A stretch of 64,000 nucleotides of DNA from UBA5543 sp964464965. Its GTDB lineage: Bacteria; Bacteroidota; Bacteroidia; Chitinophagales; Chitinophagaceae. Under the pieces are notes generated by a model, which did no database searches, was not told the DNA's origin, and worked only from the letters and a program-made list of their open reading frames with translations. Each line of letters starts with the position of its first letter. The stretch's first letter is position 1. The position numbers and the translations under genes were made by a program. Shown one piece after another: positions 43,706 through 52,211 of this stretch. Location of the stretch: positions 372,001 through 436,000 of the forward strand of contig CAYXHM010000003.1 in assembly GCA_964464965.1 (NCBI GenBank), read 5' to 3'.

Positions 43706-45091
43706 ATGATTACTCAAAATTACAGTTTAAAACAGCATCTCAAAATATCCAAGGAGCAAATTCAGCTCCTGAATTTTTATGCATTGAACTCGCTGGAAAT
43801 AGAAAACAGGATATTATCAGAGCTGGAGGATAACCCTTTTCTTGAAGATGCTATCAATGAAGAGAAAACAGATGACCTGAAAGATGATGAATACGGTGGT
43901 GAAGAAGAAACCAATTACGACAACTGGAATACCCGCAGCAGCCAGCAGGAGTTTACGCAGCGCCAGGTAGTAAACCCCGTTAGTTTCAGGGAAGATGCCA
44001 AGCAGCAACTACGCACGCTGGAAATAGATGAAGACCTGCGCGAGCTTGCCATATACCTGGTAGATACGCTGAGCGACCGTGGATTGCTGGAGATACCACT
44101 TGATGAAATAGCTACAGATATATCATTCCAGTCTCAAAAATGGATAGAGGTAGAACAGCTACAGGCGGCAAGAGAAGTGCTGCGCCGTGTAGAGCCTGTG
44201 GGGCTGGGTGCAAGGGATATAAAAGAATGCCTGCTGATACAACTGGAAAATAAAGCGGCAGATTGCCCCACCGCAGCTACGGCGCACAAGGTTATTGCAG
44301 AACATTACGAAGACCTGATAGCGCACAAGTTTGATAAAATATGCCGCACATATGGCATGGAAAGAAATGACCTGACAGAGATGCTGCACTATGTAAGCAA
44401 GCTGGATTTTTATCCTGTAAGTGGCGTGGGCGCCGGTATGGAACATAAAAATACCATCATACCGGATTTTATGGTGACCAAGACGGAGGATATACTGGAA
44501 GTGAACCTGTGCAGTACAAAATCTGATTCCATAAGCATCAACCAGGCCTTGTTTGAGCAGATGAAAAACCTGAGCAAAGAAAAGTCTGCACAGCTATATG
44601 TAAATAACAAGATACAATCGGCCAGGTGGTTTGCAGATGCGCTGAAGCAAAGAGAAAGTACCATGCTGCATATCATGCAGGCGATAGTAAAATTCCAGGA
44701 GGCGTATTTTATGAACGGTGAAACTAACATGCTGAAACCTATGGTGCTGAAAGATATTGCGGCGATAACAGGTTATGACATTTCCACCATATCAAGAATA
44801 ACAGCCAACAGGTATGCAGACACGCATTTTGGTATTATCTACCTGAAAGACCTTTTTGGCGAAAGCGTGAAAGCTGAAGATGGGGTAGCTATCAGCAACA
44901 AAGCCGCGCAGAGCATGATACAGGATATAGTGGAAGCAGAAGATAAAAGCAAACCATATACAGACCAGCAACTGGCAGCTCTGCTGAAAAAGCAGGGATA
45001 TAATATTGCAAGAAGAACGGTAACAAAATACCGCGAGTTGATGAACATACCCGCTGCACAAATGCGCGGCATGCAATTTGCCATCAAATAA
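43706..45091 (+). CDS. rpoN: RNA polymerase sigma-54 factor RpoN
   Basis: The 461-residue protein has an N-terminal activator-interacting region (ITQNYSLKQHLKISKEQIQL) and an acidic linker. A core-binding domain follows (SVGLGARDIKECLLIQLENK-type segment near 170). The C-terminal RpoN box ARRTVTKYRE is at 435-444 and contacts the -24 element. It is followed at 17 bp by an NtrC-type activator and then a kinase. Region I resembles other Bacteroidota RpoN in being shorter and less Gln-rich than enteric RpoN. Confidence 0.96.
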   Translation: MITQNYSLKQHLKISKEQIQLLNFYALNSLEIENRILSELEDNPFLEDAINEEKTDDLKDDEYGGEEETNYDNWNTRSSQQEFTQRQVVNPVSFREDAKQQLRTLEIDEDLRELAIYLVDTLSDRGLLEIPLDEIATDISFQSQKWIEVEQLQAAREVLRRVEPVGLGARDIKECLLIQLENKAADCPTAATAHKVIAEHYEDLIAHKFDKICRTYGMERNDLTEMLHYVSKLDFYPVSGVGAGMEHKNTIIPDFMVTKTEDILEVNLCSTKSDSISINQALFEQMKNLSKEKSAQLYVNNKIQSARWFADALKQRESTMLHIMQAIVKFQEAYFMNGETNMLKPMVLKDIAAITGYDISTISRITANRYADTHFGIIYLKDLFGESVKAEDGVAISNKAAQSMIQDIVEAEDKSKPYTDQQLAALLKKQGYNIARRTVTKYRELMNIPAAQMRGMQFAIK

Positions 45092-45108
45092 TTCATTAAC
45101 TTGAACTT

Positions 45109-46581
45109 ATGAGTAAAATAATGATAATAGATGATGACCGTGATATGTGTATGTTGCTGAACCGTTTTCTGAGCGGGAAGGGATATGACACGGTTGTGAT
45201 GCACAAAGGAACGGATGCGCTGAAGTGGTTGAGCAATAACAAAGCAGACCTGGTATTGTGTGATTATAAACTGGATGATATAACAGGAACAGAATTGCTG
45301 CCGCAAATAAAACAGACAGGCAGCAACGTGCCTGTAATAATGATAACCGCATACAGTGATGTGAAAAGCGCGGTAACTGCTATGAAGAATGGTGCTTACG
45401 ATTATATAATAAAACCATTGCTGCCCGATGAGATTCTTGTAACCATACAAAAAACACTGGCCAGCACCGGCGGCAATAATGATGACGCACCTGCACAAAA
45501 GACAGCTGCGAAGGGTGGCAACGCTATGCCTGCACAGGGCACATCCAAAAGTAACGCGCCTAAAACAAGCCAGTATGTGGAAAGTAACAGCCCCGCTATT
45601 GCAAAAGTGCTTGAGCAGATAGAACTGGTAGCGCCTACCAACTACAGTGTAATAATATATGGTGAAAGCGGCAGTGGTAAAGAAGCCATAGCCCAGCAGA
45701 TACACCGCAAAAGCAACCGGGCAGATAAAATGTTTGTTGCTATAGATTGCGGCGCATTGTCAAAAGAGCTGGCGGCGAGTGAACTGTTCGGGCATGAGAA
45801 GGGCTCGTTTACGGGGGCGTTGTTTCAAAAAATAGGATCTTTTGAAGTAGCCAATGGAGGGACGATATTCCTTGATGAGATAGCCAACCTCTCTTACGAT
45901 ATACAGGTATCGCTGTTGCGGGTGATACAGGAGCGCAGTATAAAAAGGCTGGGTGGTACGAAAGATATCCCGCTGGATATACGCATCATTATAGCAAGTA
46001 ACGAGCCTTTATGGAAGGCTACAAAAGAAGGCAAGTTCAGGGAAGACCTGTACCACAGGTTCAATGAATTTAACATCAATGTGCCGCCATTACGCGAGCG
46101 CAGGGAAGACATCATGTTTTTTGCCAACCACTTTCTGAAACTTACCAATGAAGAGCTGGGAAAACATGTAAAAGGTTTTACCCCCGATGCTGAAGCGGTG
46201 CTGAATGAATATACATGGCATGGCAACCTGCGGGAGCTGAAGAACGTGATAAAACGCGCTACGCTGCTATCTGAAGGTAACCTGATAGAAACGAAATCCC
46301 TGCCGTTTGAAATAGTGAACCACAAAAGGCTGGCTTTTGATACAACAGATGATAACGGCTCTGCTACAGAAAACGGCGGCAATGGCGAAGCCACGCAACA
46401 GGCAGCATCTACATCTACTAACAGGCTGAAGGATGCCAGCGCCGATACTGAATATGAAATAATACTGGGTGTGCTGAAGGAAACCAACTACAACAAAACC
46501 AAAGCCGCGCAGAAACTGAATATAGACCGGAAGACGCTGTACAACAAACTAAACCAATACAAGCTGAATAAGCAGAAGTAA
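45109..46581 (+). CDS. Sigma-54-dependent response regulator (NtrC family)
   Basis: The 490-residue protein has a receiver domain with Asp52 (LVLCDYKLDD), then a Gly/Ala-rich linker (120-150). An AAA+ domain follows with Walker A GESGSGKE (185-192), the sigma-54-contacting loop GSFTGA (232-237) and Walker B GTIFLDEI (251-258). The C-terminal Fis-type helix-turn-helix is near 455-488 (NKTKAAQKLNIDRKTLYNKL). It activates RpoN-dependent promoters and lies between rpoN and the kinase gene. Confidence 0.95.
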   Translation: MSKIMIIDDDRDMCMLLNRFLSGKGYDTVVMHKGTDALKWLSNNKADLVLCDYKLDDITGTELLPQIKQTGSNVPVIMITAYSDVKSAVTAMKNGAYDYIIKPLLPDEILVTIQKTLASTGGNNDDAPAQKTAAKGGNAMPAQGTSKSNAPKTSQYVESNSPAIAKVLEQIELVAPTNYSVIIYGESGSGKEAIAQQIHRKSNRADKMFVAIDCGALSKELAASELFGHEKGSFTGALFQKIGSFEVANGGTIFLDEIANLSYDIQVSLLRVIQERSIKRLGGTKDIPLDIRIIIASNEPLWKATKEGKFREDLYHRFNEFNINVPPLRERREDIMFFANHFLKLTNEELGKHVKGFTPDAEAVLNEYTWHGNLRELKNVIKRATLLSEGNLIETKSLPFEIVNHKRLAFDTTDDNGSATENGGNGEATQQAASTSTNRLKDASADTEYEIILGVLKETNYNKTKAAQKLNIDRKTLYNKLNQYKLNKQK

Positions 46582-46587
46582 AAAAAT

Positions 46588-48069
46588 ATGTCTCCCCATA
46601 CCCCTAATAATTTATTGCTGCAAAATAAGGTTGTGAACCTGCTGGTGGTTGATGATGATGAAGATGACTTCTTTATCATCGGCGACTATATCAAGAGTAT
46701 TAATGCAATGCCTGTATCTGTTACCTGGTGCGATAACTACAATGCCGCACTGCAACACATGATCAACAAAGACTTTCATGTGTACATGGTAGATTACAGG
46801 CTGGGCATGAAATCTGGTGTGGACCTGCTGAAAGATGCTATAGAAAATAAATGCGAAGACCCGATAATACTGCTGACGGGTTTTGGCAACTATAATATAG
46901 ATATGCAGGCCATGAAGCTGGGTGCGGTAGATTACCTGGTAAAATCTGACCTGACGCCTGAGAAGATTGAACGTACCATACGCTATGCCCTGGAAAGGTC
47001 TTCAACACTAAAAGCTATAAATGCCAGTGAGCGTAAATACCGTGCTATTTTTGAAAAGTCGAAAGATGTAATATTTACCGCAGATGAAAATATGGTGTTT
47101 AACAACATCAATGACATTGTAACATCGCTGCTGGGGTATAATGTAGAAGAATGTATAGGCAACATGAGCTTGTATGACCTGGTAGCCCACGAAGAGCATA
47201 AACAATACCTGGAAAATGTACTGAACCTGCAGGAAGAAATAAACGACTGGGAGGTGGTGCTAAAGGCAAAGAACGACAGGGAGGTGATATGCTACCTGAC
47301 GGTAACTAAAGAACTGGCGGCCGAAGATGAGGAATATATACAGGGTATAATACATGATATAACGGCACACCGCAAAAATGAAAAAGCACACCTGCAAAAC
47401 GAGAAGCAGGCGCTGGCCCGCAGGATGGTGCAAACCATGGCCCACGAAATACGGAACCCGCTCAACAATATATCGCTATCTATAGAGCAATTGCAACATG
47501 AGTTGAAAGATGATAATGCTTTTCCTTTTATAAATATCATAGGCCGGAACATCAACCGTATCAACGACCTGATAACAGAATTGATGGCTATATCTCACCC
47601 GGCCGAACTGGAGCTTACCCCTACGCCATTGCAAACCATACTGGACAATACTATAAATGCCGCGCTGGACAGGATGACGCTGAAGAAAATAAAGCTGTCT
47701 GTAAACTACCCCGACCAGCCTATATACATACAATCTCACCCGCAAACGCTGAGCATAGCGCTGCTGAACATAGTGATAAACGCCATAGAGGCTGTGAAAG
47801 AAGAAACCGGCAAACTAACTATAAAACTGGTGCAGGAAGATGGCGCAGCCGTGCTGACCATCGAGGACAATGGCTGTGGCATCAGTAAGGAAGATATATC
47901 GCACCTGTTCGAGCCTTATTTTACTAAAAAGAGAAACGGGGTGGGCATGGGGCTTGCGGCAACGCTGAATATATTGCAGGGGCATAACGCCGGTATAGAA
48001 GTTACATCTACAGTGGGAGAGTGTACCGAGTTTAAAATCAGCTTTCCTGTGTCAGTAGTTCAGGGGTGA
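46588..48069 (+). CDS. REC-PAS-histidine kinase
   Basis: The 493-residue cytoplasmic protein has an N-terminal receiver domain (Asp69 in YMVDYRLG). A PAS domain follows (about 148-260; RKYRAIFEKSKDVIFTAD), then HisKA with His286 (QTMAHEIRNPLNN) and a HATPase (EDNGCGISKED; GMGLAATLNIL). A receiver ahead of the kinase means phosphate can be taken up from another kinase. It starts 6 bp after the NtrC gene and is its most likely partner. The end overlaps the convergent receiver gene by 10 bp. Confidence 0.92.
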   Translation: MSPHTPNNLLLQNKVVNLLVVDDDEDDFFIIGDYIKSINAMPVSVTWCDNYNAALQHMINKDFHVYMVDYRLGMKSGVDLLKDAIENKCEDPIILLTGFGNYNIDMQAMKLGAVDYLVKSDLTPEKIERTIRYALERSSTLKAINASERKYRAIFEKSKDVIFTADENMVFNNINDIVTSLLGYNVEECIGNMSLYDLVAHEEHKQYLENVLNLQEEINDWEVVLKAKNDREVICYLTVTKELAAEDEEYIQGIIHDITAHRKNEKAHLQNEKQALARRMVQTMAHEIRNPLNNISLSIEQLQHELKDDNAFPFINIIGRNINRINDLITELMAISHPAELELTPTPLQTILDNTINAALDRMTLKKIKLSVNYPDQPIYIQSHPQTLSIALLNIVINAIEAVKEETGKLTIKLVQEDGAAVLTIEDNGCGISKEDISHLFEPYFTKKRNGVGMGLAATLNILQGHNAGIEVTSTVGECTEFKISFPVSVVQG

Positions 48070-48413
48070 AATATGTGTTTCAGTTCTTCAGATATTTTTG
48101 AAAATTTCAGGGGCTTTTCTATAATGGAATACTTTGCGCCTGCTGGCATTTTTACCTGTGTGGGTTTATATGCACTTATAAGGGCAATATATGTTTGAGG
48201 ATGTTCCTCAACAAGACGGGGCGCATAATCCCACCCCATACCATCGGGCAGGTTGTTGTCCATAAACACCAGGTCAAAATTATTGTTGCTTACCTTTGCT
48301 TTGCACTGGGCTATAGTATGCGCTACCTGTACTGTATAGCCCTGTTTGGTAAGAAACATGCTCAACAACTCACATAATTCTTCTTCGTCGTCAACTATAA
48401 GTATATTGTTCAT
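48060..48413 (-). CDS. Single-domain response regulator
   Basis: Starting at 48413 (MNNILIVDDEEEL) the protein is only a receiver domain of 117 residues, with phospho-acceptor Asp52 (LVFMDNNLPDG). It has Ser in the switch position (LISAYK) and Lys at 103 (IIEKPL). An upstream GTG at 48500 would add a non-homologous leader. No output domain, so it probably passes phosphate within a network. A GGYAYRRTNTTT element lies 77 bp upstream. Confidence 0.88.
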   Translation of the reverse strand: MNNILIVDDEEELCELLSMFLTKQGYTVQVAHTIAQCKAKVSNNNFDLVFMDNNLPDGMGWDYAPRLVEEHPQTYIALISAYKPTQVKMPAGAKYSIIEKPLKFSKISEELKHIFHP

Positions 48414-48478
48414 TTTGTTTTGTTCATGCGCCTGATGTACAGGGCTTTTGGTAAAGGAAGCATTAGTGTATTTACAAC

Positions 48479-48490
48479 AAAAATTATGCC
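48479..48490 (-). promoter_or_regulatory. GGYAYRRTNTTT element (GGCATAATTTTT)
   Basis: Minus-strand copy; first G is 77 bp from the receiver gene start at 48413. Confidence 0.45.
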
Positions 48491-48523
48491 TTCCGCCCAC
48501 AGAAGTGTTATTTTTTGGGAAAT

Positions 48524-48955
48524 TTACGCTGGGATGAAACTATCCTTACTCAGCCAGCGATTGTGTATCTCGCTTGTTTTTGATATAAACATGGTATAAT
48601 TGTCAGGCTTGAAAAAATAGGAGTTAGCCCCCAGCATGTAGCAGTGTTCTATTTCCTGCTCATTGTCTGTAGTGCTGAATATAATTACAGGGATGTCTTT
48701 GTAATACGGGCTGGTTTTTAGCTCTTTCAAAGTTTCCCTGCCATCTTTTTTGGGCATGTTCAGGTCAAGAATTATTATTTTTGGATACTCACCTCCCGCT
48801 TTGCGGATAATGTTCAGCTTTTCCATCACTTCTATCCCGTTGTCAACAAATAACAAAGTTTCGGTAAACGAATTTTCATCGAAGGCCGCCTGTAGCAAAA
48901 AACGATCGTCAGCATCATCTTCTGCCACTAATATGTAAACATTTTCCTTTTCCAA
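48524..48955 (-). CDS. Rcp1-type single-domain response regulator (TTG start)
   Basis: The 143-residue protein is a receiver with AEDD (11-14), Asp64 (IIILDLNMPKKDG) and a conserved Lys near 117 (YFFKPDNY), of the Rcp1 type often paired with PAS kinases. No in-frame ATG exists upstream of the first conserved strand, so the start is a TTG at 48955. It lies downstream of the large PAS kinase on the same strand, separated by a terminator and 265 bp. Confidence 0.88.
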   Translation of the reverse strand: MEKENVYILVAEDDADDRFLLQAAFDENSFTETLLFVDNGIEVMEKLNIIRKAGGEYPKIIILDLNMPKKDGRETLKELKTSPYYKDIPVIIFSTTDNEQEIEHCYMLGANSYFFKPDNYTMFISKTSEIHNRWLSKDSFIPA

Positions 48956-49046
48956 AATCAGGTTCTGTTTAACTAAAGTTATAAAATATAGCCGGATTTT
49001 TCAACATTCGATATTAAGTTATTGACAATGTAGAGGTTACCTCCGT

Positions 49047-49058
49047 GGCACAATTTTT
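49047..49058 (+). promoter_or_regulatory. Orphan GGYAYRRTNTTT element (GGCACAATTTTT)
   Basis: Plus-strand copy inside a gap between minus-strand genes. Only a 22-codon frame follows at the usual spacing (ATG at 49098, 51 bp on). If it is a promoter, it would make a short transcript up to the hairpin at 49167-49194. Confidence 0.4.
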
Positions 49059-49166
49059 ATGTGTAAATATAACTTCCACGTTGCGGATTCAGAACAAATG
49101 TGGTCAGCGAAGAATTTTAATATTGACTACAGTTACATTTTTTGCTATTACCCATTACTTAGATAA

Positions 49167-49194
49167 AAGCCCGGCGCTGTGCAGCGCCGGGCTT
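49167..49194 (-). terminator. Strong terminator of the PAS kinase gene
   Basis: AAGCCCGGCGCT and AGCGCCGGGCTT pair perfectly over 12 bp around GTGC. On the minus strand a TTTTATCT tract follows. Confidence 0.9.
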
Positions 49195-49220
49195 ATCGTT
49201 ATGCGGCAGGCTATGCCAGC

Positions 49221-52040
49221 CTATTGGTGTACAGGCACTATTACCGAAAAGGTGCTGCCTTCACCATAGTCAGACGTAGCGAAAATAACTCCCTGGTGGT
49301 TTTCTGCCACCTTTCTGCAAATAGCCAGCCCTATGCCGTTCCCCTCGTACTGAGATTTGCCATGCAGGCGTTGGAATGTTTTAAATATTTTTTCAGCATA
49401 TTCTTTTTCAAAGCCTATACCATTGTCTGTAAAGTCCAGTTGTATGTAAGGCTTTTGCTGCGGCAACTGGTATCGTTTCAGCACAGCACTGTTAGGTTTC
49501 GACAGCTTTATGTGTATGCGTGGCGCCCTGTCCTGGTGAGCGAATTTAAGCGCGTTGCTCAGCAGGTTCTGAAACAGTTGCCTGAACTGTGAAGATATAG
49601 CTGTTATAACAGGCAGTTTATCTGAAGTTATGTGCGCATCAGCTTTTTGTACCTTATACTCCAGGGTAACAAGTGTGTCCTCAAAAATGGCAGAGAGGTC
49701 GCAGGGCGCAAATATTTTGTCTCCACCTATAGTAGATAACGCCATAAGGTCGTCTATCATAGTTTGCATACGCTGTACAGAGCCTGTTATTTTATCTATA
49801 TATAATTTGCCCTCATCATCTATCTGCCCTGCATATAGCGAAGCAAGCCTGCCGCCGAATGTAGAGATTTTACGTAACGGTTCTTTCAGGTCGTGGCTGG
49901 CTATGTATGCAAATTCCTCCAGGTGTTTGTTAGACTGCTGCAACTGTACATTCTGGTGTTTCAACTGTTGCTCCGCTTCTACCTGTGGTGTAATATCCAC
50001 ACTTACTATCAATACGCTTTCTATATTGCCTTTTGCGTCTCGCTCAAACACAGTGCCGTAGGTATGTACCCAATGGTACACGCCGCCCACGCATGCTATC
50101 CTGAAGATAAATTCGGGTATGGCTTCTGCATCTGTACCTTCCGGGGCATTTTGTAGCTGGTTTATCTGCGTAGCCACCTGCACTGCCAGGGACGGCCTGT
50201 CATCAGGATGAATAATATTTCTTACAAAATTCATCCCTCCGTTAAAAACTGTATCAACATCGTAACCCAGGCTTGTTTCAAAAGACTTATTGACGAAGGC
50301 AAACTTCATCGTTTTTACATTAAACAGAGCTATGAGTGATGGCGTGGTATCTGTTATTTTTTTTGACAGTTCACGGCTCTCTTTCAGTTGCTTATTTATT
50401 TCGTATTCTTTGGTAACATCCTGCGTTGTACCAAACATTTTGAAGGGGGTGTTATTGTCATCCAGCAATACCTGCCCTTTTGTATGCAGCACTTTTTCAA
50501 TATTGCTTGGTGTTTTTATCTTGTACTGCACATCTACCGGTGCGCCGGATTTTGCCGCGGCCAATACCTCATCTTTTATTTTTTGCCTGTCGTCAGGGTG
50601 TATCATCGTCATCATGGTGTCAAAGTGCATATCCGCATCCTGGTTTACACCAAATATCCTGTACATTTCATCAGACATCTCCAGCCGGTCTTGCGACAGG
50701 TTCCAGGCCCAGTTGCCTATGTGCGACATGAGTTGCGCCTGTTTGTGCAGTATTTCACTACGCTGCAGTTTCAGCAGCATATGTTTTTTCTCGCTCACAT
50801 CCATAATGGTGCCCCGCAGGTATTGCCTGCCATTGGTTTCTGTCACAATACCCCGCGCCCATATTATTTTTTCCCTGCCATTTATTACATACCTGAATTC
50901 ACTATCGAATACCGTGTTGTTATCAATAGCTTCCTGCTTGGCTCGCGCTACGCGCTCCCTGTCTGCCGGATGTATCCTGTTGCGTACTAATGACATATCC
51001 AGGGCGCTGTCTATTTCATATATTTTTAGAAATTGTGGTGTTACTTCTGTTATGTCATCCACTATATCCTGTACATAGCTACCTATATTGGCCAGTTCCT
51101 GCGCCTCCAGCAATTGTTTTTCGTTGTTGGCCAGCCTGTCCATGGCCTGTTTCTCTTCTTCTATATTTGTGATAAACGATGTGACCCTTGCAGGTGCGTT
51201 TACCTTGTCATCGTTAAATAAAGATATGTAAGAGCGTAGCCACACATATTCCCCGTTTTTAAGTTTGGCCCTGTTTTCATAGGTTATTACCTGGCCGGGT
51301 GTAGATGATGTTACTTTTGCAAAAGCATCCTGTACTATTTGCAAATCCTCCGGGTGTACCATGGATTTTAAGATGTTATTCTTCATGGCCTGCAGGTCTT
51401 CCCGGCTATAGCCCAGCAGGTTTTCAAAACCGTTGTTGTGGTACAGCAGTTCATCGTCAGCAATATTATACACCGTCAGCGCGCCGGGCAATGTATTGGT
51501 TACGCTTTCTATAAAGTGCTCATGTTTTGCTATCTGCTGCTGTAATATCCTGGCGTGGGTGTTGGTACCCATCAGCAATACGCGGCATTCACTATCGTCT
51601 ATCTCCCTTATTATTTCCATTACCTGCCCGATGTCTGAAGTGTACATAGGCAGGAAATGTGCAAAAGCCTGTTTGCGTACATAGGTGCCCAACACCAGGT
51701 CTTCGGGTACCAGCTGGTTTTGTGTTATGATTTCCAGGTCGTCAGTTTCCCATTTCCTGTAGTTGCTTTCCGTTCGTTCCTTCAGCGTATTGTTTTCTAT
51801 ATGCAGCAGCAGGTCTTCCTGCCCCGCTATGCTTTTTTCAAGCAGTTCATCCTCACTCATATAGGCCAACTGCCTCAGCAGTGGTAAATCAACTTCTTTG
51901 CACAGGCGTAGCTGCTCCTGTGTAAAGGCTACCAGGTGCTGCTGGCGTATGAATCTGGCGAACCCGGGCAGATGGGCATATTGCCAGTTTTCTCCTGTTG
52001 TTATTATTGTAGAATTTATCTTTTCTATAGGATTACTCAT
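49221..52040 (-). CDS. Cytoplasmic multi-PAS histidine kinase
   Basis: The start is taken as the ATG at 52040 (MSNPIEKINST), two codons inside an upstream GTG. The 939-residue protein has no membrane segment. An N-terminal helical region (about 1-165) is followed by four PAS/PAC units (about 165-295, 310-425, 440-550 and 565-700; marker phrases VHPEDLQIV, IHPADRERV, IHPDDRQKI and IHPDDRPSL). Then come a HisKA (FAYIASHDLKEPLRKI) and a HATPase (DFTDNGIGFEKEYAEKIF). It probably signals through the receiver proteins next to it. A GGYAYRRTNTTT element lies 105 bp upstream. Confidence 0.93.
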   Translation of the reverse strand: MSNPIEKINSTIITTGENWQYAHLPGFARFIRQQHLVAFTQEQLRLCKEVDLPLLRQLAYMSEDELLEKSIAGQEDLLLHIENNTLKERTESNYRKWETDDLEIITQNQLVPEDLVLGTYVRKQAFAHFLPMYTSDIGQVMEIIREIDDSECRVLLMGTNTHARILQQQIAKHEHFIESVTNTLPGALTVYNIADDELLYHNNGFENLLGYSREDLQAMKNNILKSMVHPEDLQIVQDAFAKVTSSTPGQVITYENRAKLKNGEYVWLRSYISLFNDDKVNAPARVTSFITNIEEEKQAMDRLANNEKQLLEAQELANIGSYVQDIVDDITEVTPQFLKIYEIDSALDMSLVRNRIHPADRERVARAKQEAIDNNTVFDSEFRYVINGREKIIWARGIVTETNGRQYLRGTIMDVSEKKHMLLKLQRSEILHKQAQLMSHIGNWAWNLSQDRLEMSDEMYRIFGVNQDADMHFDTMMTMIHPDDRQKIKDEVLAAAKSGAPVDVQYKIKTPSNIEKVLHTKGQVLLDDNNTPFKMFGTTQDVTKEYEINKQLKESRELSKKITDTTPSLIALFNVKTMKFAFVNKSFETSLGYDVDTVFNGGMNFVRNIIHPDDRPSLAVQVATQINQLQNAPEGTDAEAIPEFIFRIACVGGVYHWVHTYGTVFERDAKGNIESVLIVSVDITPQVEAEQQLKHQNVQLQQSNKHLEEFAYIASHDLKEPLRKISTFGGRLASLYAGQIDDEGKLYIDKITGSVQRMQTMIDDLMALSTIGGDKIFAPCDLSAIFEDTLVTLEYKVQKADAHITSDKLPVITAISSQFRQLFQNLLSNALKFAHQDRAPRIHIKLSKPNSAVLKRYQLPQQKPYIQLDFTDNGIGFEKEYAEKIFKTFQRLHGKSQYEGNGIGLAICRKVAENHQGVIFATSDYGEGSTFSVIVPVHQ

Positions 52041-52133
52041 AACCACTCTTTCGGAGGATTTGTATCAAAAAATCCCCGCTTTCGGGCCATAAGTTACAAA
52101 TAAACCATAAAGCCGGGGCTAATTATGACATAA

Positions 52134-52145
52134 AAAAACCGTGCC
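52134..52145 (-). promoter_or_regulatory. GGYAYRRTNTTT element (GGCACGGTTTTT)
   Basis: Minus-strand copy; first G is 105 bp from the PAS kinase ATG. It also overlaps the T-tract after the hairpin at 52154-52187, so it may simply be terminator sequence. Confidence 0.4.
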
Positions 52146-52153
52146 AAACCAGC

Positions 52154-52187
52154 GCAGCCCCCGCAAAGTGCGGAGGCTGCCGGGTTT
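52154..52187. terminator. Terminator of the dockerin/cohesin T9SS gene
   Basis: GCAGCCCCCGCA and TGCGGAGGCTGC pair over 12 bp (one G-T) around AAG. A T-run lies on either side (52185-52189 on plus; minus run about 16 bp beyond). Confidence 0.7.
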
Positions 52188-52211
52188 TTAATTATGATGA
52201 AAGTGAGTACG

